The notes beneath the pieces were generated by a model. It had not been told where the DNA came from. It saw only the letters and a list, made by a program, of their open reading frames with translations, and did not search any database. Made by a program: the position numbers and the translations under genes. A DNA stretch of 64,000 bases, from assembly GCA_012064415.1 (NCBI GenBank), contig SSNU01000052.1, forward strand, positions 62,001 to 126,000. The letters are read 5' to 3'. Shown here in pieces: positions 46,244 to 58,000 of the stretch. Numbering within the stretch: the stretch's first letter is position 1; each line of letters opens with the position of its first letter. This DNA comes from Gyrodactylus bullatarudis (Eukaryota; Platyhelminthes; Monogenea; Gyrodactylidea; Gyrodactylidae).

Positions 46244-46892
46244 TTTTTATAAATATACAAATCCCTGTTATTGTCTATACTGATTTAATCATTTATTATA
46301 AATCCTTCAGTTTTATACGAAATTATTGTGCTAATCAAAATGAACCAATCAGAATCGAGAAAAAATAAATCGAGAAAAATTGAGTGAAATCACTAATGAA
46401 AAAACCTTGAATAACTTCTGAACCAAAAAAGATAAATGGTCATACGAGGTATCATTGGATAGAGAAATAAATTTCACATTCTTTCCCCCATTAAAATTTG
46501 AGATTTTATCAAAATAAGATAGCCTGTTGAAGGGTAAAAACAAAAAAGTGCATGGCATTTTTCGCTAATTTTTCATCTTTTTTCAACTTTAAGACCAATT
46601 TTGAGGATGATCCATTCCAAAAGCACGTTTGAACTTGAAAGCGTCTTATAGAGAATTTTATGCTCTTTCAAATGATATCAAATTTGACTCTGAAATGTCT
46701 AAGGATCAAGTCGAAAAATTGATTTATTCAAGTCCCGATTATGAAAATTGTGCTATTTCGGTTTTTCGCGAATTGCGCAAAAACTGGGCAACTTAGGAAA
46801 TTATTGGAAGCAGATTCAGAATCTGCGTTAAATTTTACACTATAATCAGTTTTTCGCCAAAATTTATCGCCACCCCCCAACCACCCGTTATA
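46244..46892 (-). repeat. Right terminal inverted repeat of the 3.3-kb transposon
   Basis: Inverse of 43590-44230 with scattered substitutions, the clearest near the outer end (GGGGGGTGGCGATAAATTTT against GGGGGGTTGCGATAAATTTT in the left arm, plus a few bases around the ACTATAATC stretch). Confidence 0.85.
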
Positions 46893-47639
46893 TTATAATT
46901 ATTGATGGACATTTCTTGTGTTCTCATCTATAGAAATTCTTTCTATGATACTATCTTTACTATTTTTAAAGGTGGTGCTTTAATGAAATACAAAAATTTC
47001 AATACTAGTTCGATAAGAAATTCAACCCCAAAATGACCTGACTAAAAGATTCATTTCAAGCATTTGATTGTTTCACGGTTGAATTCTGTCTCTCGATATA
47101 CTTATCAATAAATCTCGATTTTCGTTCGATTTCACTAATAATTCCATGTAAATCTTATGTCAATTAGAGATGATGTTTCCCTTTTCGACAATAATTTCAG
47201 TACATTATAATTTGTTACTGCATATCCTTTTGATGGATCTAATGAAAAATTTCACTCTAATTTAATTCGAAGAAAAAAAAGTTATTTATCAGGATCACCA
47301 TTAAACAAGCGAACCGATTATCGCTATGTAATTCTAGACAGAACTGATCTTGAATCATTCTAATTTTTCCCAACTTTTAACAGTAAAATTGGTCGAAAAT
47401 TAAGAGGTAGACCATATTTGTTTCCCGTGTCTTTTGGTGATTCTGAAAAATAACTTTTAATTCCTCCCACAACTTTTTTTTTTAATTTTGGATCTAGATG
47501 AAAAATTGATTTAGTTGTATTTTTTTGAGAACAGAAAGCCAATGCTAGTTTTCATGTTTTATTTAGTGATTGCTCAGATAGAGCCGTTTCAACACAAAAA
47601 CTTTGACTATAATTTTAATTTTCCATCTTTTTTCGCTAG
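46893..47639. other. Intergenic, nothing recognised
   Basis: AT-rich sequence between the transposon and the candidate exon. The reverse-strand ORF at 47360-47542 shows no recognisable pattern. Confidence 0.4.
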
Positions 47640-47885
47640 ATCTTTGGTGCAGTTTTAAATACAAAGCCTTACATATGCAAAGGTCGATGCTACGGTAATG
47701 GTTCGTGTTTTTTATTCAATTGGATTGATCAAAAGTTGGAAGAAGATGATGAAGACGATGAACCGAGTGAAGGAGAGTCTTTAAAGCTTGACTCGGAAAT
47801 CTCTTCAACTCAGATTGAAGAGGATTCATCTTCAAAATCACAAGATAATCAGGAACCGATTAGCAATCAATATATCCCTTTCCAA
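47640..47885 (+). CDS. Candidate internal exon, unknown protein
   Basis: The acceptor TTTTTTCGCTAG (to 47639) and a GTGAGC donor at 47886 frame a phase-0/phase-0 exon of exactly 82 codons. It encodes a Cys-rich start (PYICKGRCYGNGSCFLFNWI) followed by an acidic, Ser/Glu-rich tail (EEDDEDDEPSEGESLKLDSE, SSTQIEEDSSSKSQDN). The composition is unlike the AT-rich noise around it. I do not recognise the protein, and no partner exon was found on either side. It could be an exon of a gene extending elsewhere or a relic. Confidence 0.35.
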
Positions 47886-48732
47886 GTGAGCCCATTTTCA
47901 TTTCCATTAATTGGTCCAATGAATTGGATTTCGTATAACATTGTTTTTTATTGGTTTCAAAGCAGATTTATAAATTGACTATAACGTTGTTGGCTTGCTA
48001 CCTGACTATGTTGTCTTCTGGCTTGTATAAGTCTATCCGTAGATAAAGAAACGGAAGAGTAAGGGGCAGATCTTTAAAAAATTATAATAGTTAGTTGATA
48101 ATATAATTCATCACTTAAAGGAAAGATTAGAATAAAAAACACTTAAATTATCCTGATAAAAATACAGTTTCGAGATTTTTCAAAAAAATTTAGACCCAGT
48201 GTGCTCAATCAAAACATTAAACCAATCAGATTTCTTCTCAACTTTAATCAATCAATTCTAACCAATGATTTCCAATATTTATATCCGTCTTATTACCATT
48301 AAGAACCTGGTTTAGTATAATTTCTAAAGAGTCCAAAACCATAATTTAATACTTTTTTCCTAGAGTTCTTACGTCATTAAAGTCTATAATAGGATCTGGA
48401 TTATCAGCCCAGTGTTTAGCCAATGCTGACTTGTCTACCTGTACCTTTTCTTTACACCTAATTTCAAAATTTCTTGAAATGAACTTTCACACGAGCAAGT
48501 TATTCTCTAAATACGTTGAATCTCATTTAAACCTTTTGTTTTTCAGTCAAAAATCTTACCTATTTTATTAGATAACCTAAAAATAGTCTAAACATCAATG
48601 ATTTTAAACTAAAGATGTATCAATAAAGTACTGTACTTAACTGTGACTAAAACAATATTATTAAAATCAAAAATAAAACTAATATTCTCAAATTTTTCTT
48701 TTTTGCTAAAAATAAAACTATTTTCATATTAA

Positions 48733-48948
48733 CCCTTTCGGTGCCGATGGACATATATGTCCATTTTCCAATTTTTTTAAACCTTCATAACTCTACCAGT
48801 TTGATAGGTTTCTGGATCAATTAAAGTTTAAATTGAAGCCCACAATGAGAACTTGCATTGGTTATATTTTTGGCCAAATAACTTGGTATCTTCATGGCTA
48901 AATTTTGGTTTTTATAAAAATTGTGAAATAGTCTCGGCACTGAAAGGG
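48733..48948 (+). mobile_element. piggyBac-type MITE, complete copy 2
   Basis: 216 bp between TTAA (48729-48732) and TTAA (48949-48952). It has the same CCCTTTCGGTGCC ends as the copy at 1643. It retains a subterminal palindrome GGACATATATGTCC and a stretch TAACTCTACCAGTTTG; the first half of the palindrome and part of the second stretch are lost from the 1643 copy. Confidence 0.85.
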
Positions 48949-50297
48949 TTAAACCATGTTTTATTGTATGCATGTCTATATTGAGTATGATAGGTTTTAA
49001 TTTTGAATTTAATTCTCTTAGAAATACACATGGACAAAAGAGAATGATTTTTTCATATGTGGAGAGACAGACTCATTGTCTATTGGTCTTAGCGAGTAAG
49101 TTGTATCTATCTATTAAAAACTTTTTCTCAGTGGAAAAGCAGCCATTCGTCTCGATGATAGACTTTTGAATGGAAGATCTGAGGAAAGTTTAACCTTCAA
49201 CAATCCAGTCTTGTCGGGAGATAGTAACTTTATCGTCGCAAACCTTGAGGTTTGGTCATTTAAAGCATAGAGATTATTATAATTGTTATGGAAAGAAAAA
49301 AATTAATATTTATTAAATTCAATCAGGAGAAAAACGTCCAATTGTACAAGATTTCAATTATTTTCGATGAATATATGGTGAAATAATTTATTATTGAATA
49401 CAAGTGAGCAATTTCATGTATGAATTTCCATGATCAACAATGAAATATTAGCTTAAATTTAATACAGTATATAAATATTTAATTTAATTCCGAAAATGAT
49501 TCCAATGAAAATAAGCATGGACAAGTTTTTAGGTTTTTCATCAATCGGAAGTTCTTCTGTACAACTTTAATTCATTAAAATTTTCAATAACATTATAAAA
49601 ATATATCAGACCAGGATTAGAGATTGATAAGACCTTGCTAAATACCTATTTCTCTAATGTATTTGAAAATGATTTTCTTTTGGGATTATTTGGAGTCATT
49701 TTTGGAATTAACCCTTAATAAAAACAGGGTCAATATTGATTATGCTAAGATTGAATTTTATTACAAAACACTCCTTCCTTGCCTAAGATATTTGCCAACT
49801 CTTTCAGGTCATTCCCAATTCTTCACAGTTGATGATGAGTTTGAGAGGAAATGCTGAAAAATCATATATAACAAAAGAGAAATGACACTGAAATATTACT
49901 CAAATTAATAATTATGTAAGATATTATGCATATTTATAAAATATTATGATTGTGAAGGAACCTACTGTTGTTATTAACGAGAAAATAAAATATTTATTTT
50001 TTATTAGCAAAAGATGATCTAATTCTTCTTCTAAAATTAGATCTTGTAGTAAATATTGAAATCATATTGTATTTTCCCAAAGCTTCTCATCAGTAGAAAG
50101 AAGAGCTCTAGGCAAATACTGCATAAAATATATATAGCTTGAAGGAATATTTCAAGAATAAAAAACAAAAGTCTTTCCTGGACTATTCTATATAGACGAT
50201 TTGCGAAGGTATTCTCCAACTCTTATTGATCACCAAACCAATGGAGTAAATTGAGGTCACGTGATCTTATTCTTACATTCTAGCAGTTAATGAGGAA

Positions 50298-50703
50298 CTT
50301 GTATTTGTTACCGTGAATCGTGTGAAAAGTTCTTACGAATCACTAGTAAATCCTGAAAATCATGCTCAAATCTTTGAAAATACTCTTACAAATACGAATT
50401 AGGAAACCAATCATAAGGCTAAATTTATTTTAATGCATACTGATCATTTTGGGTCTTTAACATGATCTATCATGATAAGTAGATCGAGAGAAGAGATTTC
50501 TAAAAATTGTATTAAAATCATTTTCTTTGGACATGTAAATTAGATTTTCTTTATCCCCTACATAGAGAACGTTGGATATAAAAACTACATATTGCTTTTC
50601 TATTAATTCTCTATTCCCAAAACCATAGTGGTTTATCATTATTTCCACGATTCACAAGAGATTCGTAAGAACCTTCCATATGATTCACGGTAACATATAC
50701 AAG
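50298..50703. mobile_element. MITE-like inverted-repeat element
   Basis: The left arm CTTGTATTTGTTACCGTGAA, continuing to GTTCTTACGAATCACTAG, is matched inversely by AGATTCGTAAGAACCTTCCA followed by CACGGTAACATATACAAG at 50659-50703. About 48 bp at roughly 80% identity, 406 bp overall. No clear target duplication. Confidence 0.6.
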
Positions 50704-51020
50704 ATTATAATTATTATTGCTTCACAATGGGGACTATTTAAAATTAATATTTCATCTGTTGTATGATAATTATGGATTATGTTATGAGAAAATGTTTGTA
50801 AAACTTAGAAAGTTGCTTTTTATTCTTTTCTTGTCTGATAAGACAAAATTTCGTTCCAATTAGTTATTCCAAAACAAAAATAATAATAAATACACGTAAT
50901 AATAATAATAAATGTGTTTGTTTATACAAAAAGAGAACAAAGGATATTTGATTGATTTTTCCAGGACTTTGAAATGCTATCAGATTGTATCAGAGTTTAA
51001 GTTGTACATTGAACAATAAC

Positions 51021-51652
51021 TCATAATACACTCAAATTCTTCATCTGATGGGAAGGCCAATTTTCAGTGTTGCCATTGGGAATCAAGTGTATACCAAAAG
51101 TGACGGGGTTATTGTTGAGATCAGAGGGTGGAGGGGAATACTTTCGTGAAAGGAAATGACGCCAGACGCCAAGAGTTTTACCTGACCATGTCCAAATGCC
51201 TATTGTTATTCCGACAATGAAGTGCATCAAATATTTGAGCATTGTGACAAGGAAGTCTGTCATATTGCTATCCCAATCAAATAAAAGGGAATCTGATTTT
51301 TTTGCTTGGACGTCCTCCAGTCTCGGTTGACAAATGTCAGGCCTCGAGGACTCCTTTATTAAGGGACACACCTCGAGGCGATACCATCTCAATGTTCTAC
51401 TCTCAATGACAAAGCTATCATAGGTGTAACAGAAAATTACAATGAATGCAGGTACAATGTAGAATACGGAAAATATTCCAATTCTTCGTATGAATTTTTC
51501 CAGGTCTTCTGTTTTGTTACCCAGTTGTCGTATGGTCTTTCGAATGCGAAATAATGAAACAAAGCCAGTTATCAGGAAACAATTCCCAATTAACAAATAG
51601 AGAAGCATGGGAAAGATGATGAATATTTTGAGAGTAAGACTATCTGTTAAAC
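51021..51652 (-). CDS. Frizzled exon 3 (helices 5-7 and C-tail)
   Basis: The acceptor TTTTTAG precedes [20 protein letters not shown]. It includes [20 protein letters not shown] and [15 protein letters not shown], followed by a short 45-residue cytoplasmic tail. The first Met in this exon is internal. Confidence 0.93.
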
Positions 51653-53841
51653 CTAAAAAGTTGAGAAATGTTCATGTAAAGGAGTTGAAGAAATGTTACA
51701 AAAAGTTAGAGTAACACTTACCAGTAAAACAAACACCCGAGTAAGGGTCAGCATCAATTTTACCCCAAGCTAAAATTCCAATTGTCTGGGCAGCGGGAAA
51801 GGCCCATGCTGCGAAATGCCAATATTGAGCATGTCTAGCAATGGCCTCATGGGCCCAATGACATCTTGCAGCTAGATACCAGGTTATGGTTAGGACAACC
51901 CACCAAACAATTGCCGCCATACTGAAGAAATAAATTAGCATGAAAAATATTATGCAAGCTTCGTGTTTGGTTCCCTGAATGAGAATGCTGGATGAATTGT
52001 TGAATTCTTCAAAAGGACCCGTGCATGTTGCCTATGAATGAAGAGAGAATTTAATCATTTTTCAAGTTTTTAAAAGATCTATTTGATAGCTAAACTTTGA
52101 GAGACGGAGACGTAAACTTTTAGAAATTCAATTTTATTCAGACACAAACTATAGATAGTCGGGTTATACAAAATTTAATTTTCCCCGAACAATTTTTTAT
52201 GCCTTAATCAAAAACTGATGTCTTAACCATGTAAAACAAATTTTTGAAAATCAAAATGAAAATTTTTCATGTTCTGATATACAAAAATCCCATTTTCCTT
52301 AAAATCAAAATTTACTTAATTTCCTGGGACTTTCTTCCGACATGTGGAAGAACACTCAATTTTTACTATAAGCCCTATTTTTATTCAAAATTTTGCAAAA
52401 ATTATTTAAAAACTTCAATTTTTTTCTTTCTCGTAGTTAAATTCATTGAAAAAATCTTGGCGCGTGTTCAAAAATTGTAATCTTCAATCGAGATTTTGTA
52501 TATAAGAACAAACTCGAAAACGTATGGTTTTATAGGAAAAAATGCTTAGTTTTTGATAATCTTCAAAATGAGATTAAGGTTGAGAAAGGTTGAAAAATTT
52601 GACCTACTCTAATAGATAAGTATTAATGATTCAAAAATATGGTATTTCGATCCATATTCTGAATATTTGGCGGAGTAGATACGATGATATTTTATCCAAG
52701 AGTATAGATCGATAATTTACAAGAAAATGCAGTTACTTTTTTCTTTGCCCAATTCCACGCTTGTATGTACATTGTACAACCAGAAAAATAGAGGTGAAAT
52801 AATACAATTTTAAATGAATAGATTATGATTAATAACCATATCCAAAGATATAATATATATATGTTTACTATATATGTAGAAAAAAGGATATCTTTAGACA
52901 GTAGGCACTGATATAAATCTTTGTATGGATGAAAAACGGAGAGTGTAAAGAACGATGCATGTCAAAATCTACTTTTGACAAGCGATGCAGATGTATGCCA
53001 AAAAGAGAAGATTTTGTGGATGAATTTTGATAACTGACCTTTTAACAAAAGTTGTCTCTAAACAGTTCGATAATCATGAACTACTACGAGGATATTTTCA
53101 AGTCAAAAAAAATCATAATTTACTCACTCTATTATCAAGACTTAATCCGATAATGTAGGAAACAGATACGACAAGATAACAGGCTGATAAATAAATTATT
53201 GGGCGTTCAGGGTATTGAAAACGATTTGTGTTTATTAGAAAAGTGAACAAGTTGAATAATGTAGAGATGGAACAGAGACCACTCCAGAATCCAATCCATG
53301 ATTTAATAAAATTCTTTGGTACTAAATTATCAAAAATGTTCCTGTCGCACGGGAATCCACAGTTTTTAACAACTGTGTCGTCATCTATATGAATTTTGTA
53401 CTCGAGATTTGTCGGTACTTGTAAACTCTCTGGACAGAATTTATTATTGTAAAAATCTTGGATGCAAAGATTATTTTCATTAAGTGAGTCGCAATATGTA
53501 TTGTAGCTACTAGAATCAAGGAAGCAATCAGATACTATTTGTCTACAAAATGATTTACATGGTCCAACTTTTTTACCCTCCGAGCAGACAGGAAAGAGAA
53601 AAGCACATAGGAATAGCTCGAAACTTTTACCGCAATCTCTTTTCTTCGCAGAGAGTAAAGCATGATAGTTTCCTTTTATGATGTCTATCGAAGTTTCATT
53701 TAGATAATTTGGCAAATATGTCTTGTTATAAGAGTTACAATTGTCAAATGAAAATGTCGTACAGTGGTAGTTGTCGGAAAATTCACTGATTGAATTTATT
53801 AGCACTGCAAATAAAGACAAGATAAATAATTCAAGCTTCAT
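51021..53841 (-). CDS. Frizzled Wnt receptor (three exons, complete)
   Basis: Exons 53841-53128, 52031-51722 and 51652-51021 join (phases 0 and 1, all GT-AG) into 551 residues. There is a signal peptide at about 1-19, then the cysteine-rich Wnt-binding domain with all ten cysteines (27, 35, 70, 79, 86, 95, 99, 106, 117, 126), a hinge with KNCGFPCD, and seven helices with the family landmarks [45 protein letters not shown] and [25 protein letters not shown] after helix 7 is the KTxxxW Dishevelled-binding motif. The protein ends in SVL, a class I PDZ ligand. Wnt binding to the CRD signals through Dishevelled at the plasma membrane. The subfamily is unclear: the loop between helices 6 and 7 is long and acidic. 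The gene is head-to-head with CK1 gamma. Confidence 0.95.
51722..52031 (-). CDS. Frizzled exon 2 (helices 3-4)
   Basis: The acceptor CATTCATAG precedes [20 protein letters not shown]. The exon reads on through [20 protein letters not shown] and [12 protein letters not shown], and ends ACTG before GTAAGT in phase 1. Confidence 0.93.
52032..53127. other. Frizzled intron 1
   Basis: 1.1 kb of AT-rich intron with a short TATATA stretch near 52853-52880. No repeat family or gene recognised; the + strand ORF at 52244-52480 is Phe/Lys/Ile-rich noise. Confidence 0.55.
53128..53841 (-). CDS. Frizzled exon 1 (signal peptide, CRD, helices 1-2)
   Basis: 238 codons in one exon. The ATG is in a good context (GAAAATGAAG). 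It ends LSLDNR before GTGAGT; the extra ORF residues VSKL are intronic. Confidence 0.93.
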
Positions 53842-54126
53842 TTTCTTAGGAGCATAATTTTATAATAAAGCAATGTTTAAAACTAAACTGAAATTTCAGA
53901 ATAAAATGTGTTTTGATTGAAAAATTATATGTCAAATTCAAAAATTTATAATTGTTAAATTAAGAAATATACCATCTGGTCGTATCAGTCCTGACGTAAT
54001 GTCACTTGTCGAATTTTTTTGATATTTATTTAATTCTTTTTCAATCCAAGATACTATAACTCTCGAGAATTATATATTATGTATTTAATTGTAACCATCT
54101 TTCTACTTTAATTAAAATCAAACAAA
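53842..54126. promoter_or_regulatory. Putative bidirectional promoter of Frizzled and CK1 gamma
   Basis: The 285 bp between two divergent start codons must hold both 5' UTRs and core promoters unless either gene has an upstream non-coding exon. A TGACGTAA (ATF/CREB-like) site forms part of an interrupted palindrome TGACGTAATGTCA at 53992-54004. TATATATTATG near 54069 could be a TATA element for the kinase gene. The sites are read by eye only. Confidence 0.5.
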
Positions 54127-55065
54127 ATGCAACAAGATAACATTAGACAACAAAGAGAGACAAACAATCTTGTTGTTGGGCCTAATTTCCGTGTTGGTAA
54201 AAAGATTGGATCGGGTAATTTTGGTGAATTACGCCTTGGAAAGAATATATATACAAACGAGCATGTAGCTATTAAACTTGAATCAATGAAGGCAAGAGCT
54301 CCTCAATTGCATTTGGAATATCGTTTCTATAAAATGCTTCATTCTCGTGATGCTATTGGTTTTCCTAAAGTCTATTATTTCGGTCCAGTTTGTAAGCATA
54401 ATGCATTAGTTATGGAATTACTCGGACCCTCCTTGGAAGATCTCTTTGAAATATGTAATAGAGAATTTTCCCTAAAGACAGTCCTTATGATTGCTATACA
54501 ATTGCTATATCGTGTTGAATATGTGCATTCAATGAAGTTGATTTATCGTGATATTAAACCGGAAAATTTTCTTATCGGAAGACAGTCCTATAACAAACAG
54601 AGAATTATTTACATGATCGACTTTGGCCTGGCCAAAGAATACATTGATCCCGAAACAGATAAGCATATTCCCTTTAAAGAACACAAAAGTCTTACAGGTA
54701 CAGCACGTTATATGAGTATAAATACACATCTTGGAAAGGAACAGTCTCGTCGAGATGACCTTGAAGCTCTTGGTCACATGTTTTTGTACTTTTTACGCGG
54801 TTCCCTCCCTTGGCAAGGTCTCAAGGCTGATACACTACATGAGCGTTATCAAAAGATTGGCGAGAAAAAATGCTCTACGAAAATTGATGTTTTGTGTCAA
54901 AATTATCCGGAAATGGCCACATACCTACGTTATGTTAGATCATTGGATTTTTATGAAACTCCGAATTATGAATACCTTCGTTGGCAGTTCACTGATCTTA
55001 TGAATCGTAAAGAATGGAAATGTGATTGGGAATTCGATTGGTGTTTCCCTGTTCAAGATATAAAA
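54127..55065 (+). CDS. CSNK1G: CK1 gamma exon 1 (whole kinase domain)
   Basis: The entire catalytic domain (313 codons) is in a single exon. The ATG follows ATCAAACAAA. The exon ends VQDIK before GTAAGT at 55066; the additional ORF residues to 55104 are intronic. Confidence 0.93.
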
Positions 55066-58000
55066 GTAAGTAGTATTGAGTTTATGCCAAGTTTGCACAG
55101 TTGACAGTTATTATTTATTCTTGACTTGTTTTCATGAAATAGATTGAAATAAAACTATATTTTCTTTTCTAAAATCAATAGAATTTGAACTTTGCTTCTA
55201 GCACAAAATTAATTCAATTCATGGTCAAGAAAAACTTCTAGACTTGTTGATAAATGATGAAATTTATGGTTCGATGATAAAATTTGATAACTCATTCATT
55301 ATTTAATGAAGAAATTGAACTCTTCTCTAGGATTAACGATTTAGTCAACTTTTTTTGCTATATATTCCTTGTAATAACTGAACCAAGTACAGATCTTTTC
55401 ATTGATTTTTTTTATCGTCCAATCTTAGAATCGTAATGCCAATAGCAACGAGGTTTCCTCTAACAATGCAAAACTATCAAACAACCCGAATCCAACTCCT
55501 AATCAGACCCCAACAGGGGTTGGACTCCAAAGGAATCCCAACCAGAATGATCCAGCTAACATAATGGCTTGTCCTGTGGACTATTGGAATTCAAATAATC
55601 CTACTCCCGTCAATCCTAATCATTCCAGGGAACCATCTAGCCAACAGACAAATCCACAATTCTCTAACATCAACCAAAGTTTGCGTAACCTTGATGATAA
55701 TCAAATTAAGGTATGTGTAACATTAATGTACTATTGATTACATCATTCATATCAAATAAGGCGAAAATCTTGAAGTTATTCAATCAACATAATTATCCTC
55801 AATTAACTTTTGTCGAGAAGAGATAACCAAACTTTTCTATTTGGTGGGCTAGAGAGTTAGAATACATGTCAGAAACAAATCTTAAAATACTTTTTAAATT
55901 TTCTTTTTTTTCCTGGTTTTTTCTTATGTGAGGATTAACTCCATAAAATATCTTGAGGACTTTTATTGTACTATTAAATTACAATAATTTCAGCAAGTAT
56001 TATAAGAACCTCTTGCTTGATGTGTTTTAATTTTTTTACAGACATCCCTTATTTAGTATTTCCTTTTCTTTTTTTTGGCTAAACGATTGAAATTGAGGGT
56101 GTCTCTTACTAGTTCATCTATAGATTAAACTTTAAGGATCTTATTGATCATTGATCAATAAAAAATATTACCATCTTCTTCCCTCCTAAAATGATAATAA
56201 TTCTAAAGTACACAAAAAAGTAAGTGAAAAGAATAAGATGAGATATGAGACAAAACATTTCATACAATCTGCCCATCTCTGGTTAATTTTCCCTTCATCA
56301 TCTACTTCATCTTCATTCAAACTCCCTATCTATAACTAGAATCTCCACGTGTATCAAAAATCTCTGATATATACATTATATTTTAAATTGACTAGAATAT
56401 ATATATATATATATATATTACTACTATTAATATTAAATAAGAAAATTTTTATCATGCATTGTATAGTATACAAACTTTGTTGAAAACTATCCTGGTGGTG
56501 ATAGGAAAGATCCTGTTTATTAGACAAATTTCAGAAATTCATTTAATGTGTGTATGTACTTTTATCAAGAAAAACCTCTAAAGGAACTAGGTACTAGGAA
56601 TCAAAATCTTGCATTTATTGATTCTACACTCTTTCTTTGGATAAAAAGCACTGATAAAAAAGGTCATAGATGCTTTCTCAACTCTGACTCTTGGGGAAAA
56701 ATGATTGAGCTAATTCCATGTCTCTCAAATCTGCCGTATTTTTCAAAAGAAGAAAAACTAGTATGGCCAAATTAGCTGTAATTACCTATACATTATATTA
56801 CTAATATTTCTTGATTTTCAAAATGTCTTTTTTGTGGGGTCCATATTGTAATCCACAAAGTCATTTTAGTCGAATTACTCAGTCACTAACTAGCTCTGTG
56901 TGTCTACTATTGATTTTTTCAAATATCTCTTTAATAATAATCTCTATCTGATTTTGATTGATGTTTTTTTCTCTATACACAAGACGAAAGAGAGTGAAAG
57001 ATACAAGAAAAATGAAAATCTCCATTCGTCCATTATCATTATTATGCATATCTGTATACAAAGTGTGTGTATATATATACGTATATAGATATGTCAATAC
57101 CATTTCAATTGAATAGAAAAAGGCCTATCTCTTATATGAAATGATATATACATATTCATGGCCTTTTCATTCTAAAAATAATAGTGCTATTCTGTTAGAT
57201 AAATTTTGAAATAAACAGGGGAATTATCTGAGAGTATTTCTTAAAAAACTTGGAAAATAACTTGATTTAAAAATCGAATATCTTGGTTAGCTCATTAAAA
57301 ACAAAGTTCAGATTAATTTACCTTCGCATTATTTTTTATCCAAAGCCATACTCATTCAAAAAGTTGAATTATTTTTGTTTTAACTTTTCTGCTTTTATCG
57401 AGTAATCGCCTGAACTCTATCTGCTAAAGCTTCAAAGATCAAAAAATGATTCAATTTTTAAATACTGAATTCGTAATCAAAATATTCACAAATGCGACTC
57501 ATGAAAAAAATTTTTAAATTAACACCAGATATTAACAAGAGAGACTTGGTGAAATCCGTCTTTCTTAATATAAATTCTTAAACTATACAACATTTCTCAT
57601 CACAATGACATAAATAGTTCCTTTATATGTAATCTCGAGCCATATTTTTATCTCTCCAAATTCTATCACCAAGGTAAACTGTGAAATGCATTCATCATTC
57701 TTCTCTTTGGTGATACAACTTTTCTATCTACATTTATATGTATGTATATTTGAAAGAAACAGAGTATTGGTAGTGTTTATTTTACTCCATTCTCAGAGTA
57801 TTTTGTGGGGTCATTAGATTATTCACTTCCGTATAAGAGAGAAATCCTCTTTATCGTTATGGCTCATTTCTTTTTATTAATTTCCACTACATGTGAATTG
57901 TAAATAACAGTACGCTAGACACAGACAAACATTTTCAAAAGGGCTCCATCCATCTCTCATTCACAGAGAGTAGAACGTATTTCACCTTCACATTAACCAT

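Larger units (their letters stand above)
43590..46892 (+). mobile_element. 3.3-kb DNA transposon with about 640-bp terminal inverted repeats
   Basis: The left arm 43590-44230 and right arm 46244-46892 are inverted copies with only a handful of differences. The outer ends are ACACGGGTGGTTGGGGGG and its counterpart at 46881. Candidate 8-bp target duplication TTATAATT lies at 43582-43589 and 46893-46900, although the last bases of the two termini are not quite symmetrical. Between the arms lies a broken gene for a zinc-finger protein of a family scattered through invertebrate genomes. I cannot place the element in a named superfamily. Confidence 0.8.
47886..51020. other. Intergenic, 3' of Frizzled
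   Basis: Holds a complete piggyBac MITE (48733-48948), an inverted-repeat element (50298-50703) and AT-rich sequence including an ATA/ATT-rich run near 50880-50915. The ORFs at 48972 and 49657 have no recognisable features. Confidence 0.45.

Noticed and set aside
49657..49857. 66-codon ORF with a protein-like stretch
   Set aside because: No splice signals, domain or homologous copy recognised. Two different frames look equally plausible, so it is probably noise or an old retroelement trace.
54529..55003. ORFs within the CK1 gamma kinase exon in other frames (54529 -, 54731 +)
   Set aside because: Shadows of the conserved kinase coding frame.
56548..56775. 75-codon ORF in CK1 gamma intron 2
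   Set aside because: No domain, no splice sites in the right phase for the kinase gene, and no repeat of it elsewhere.
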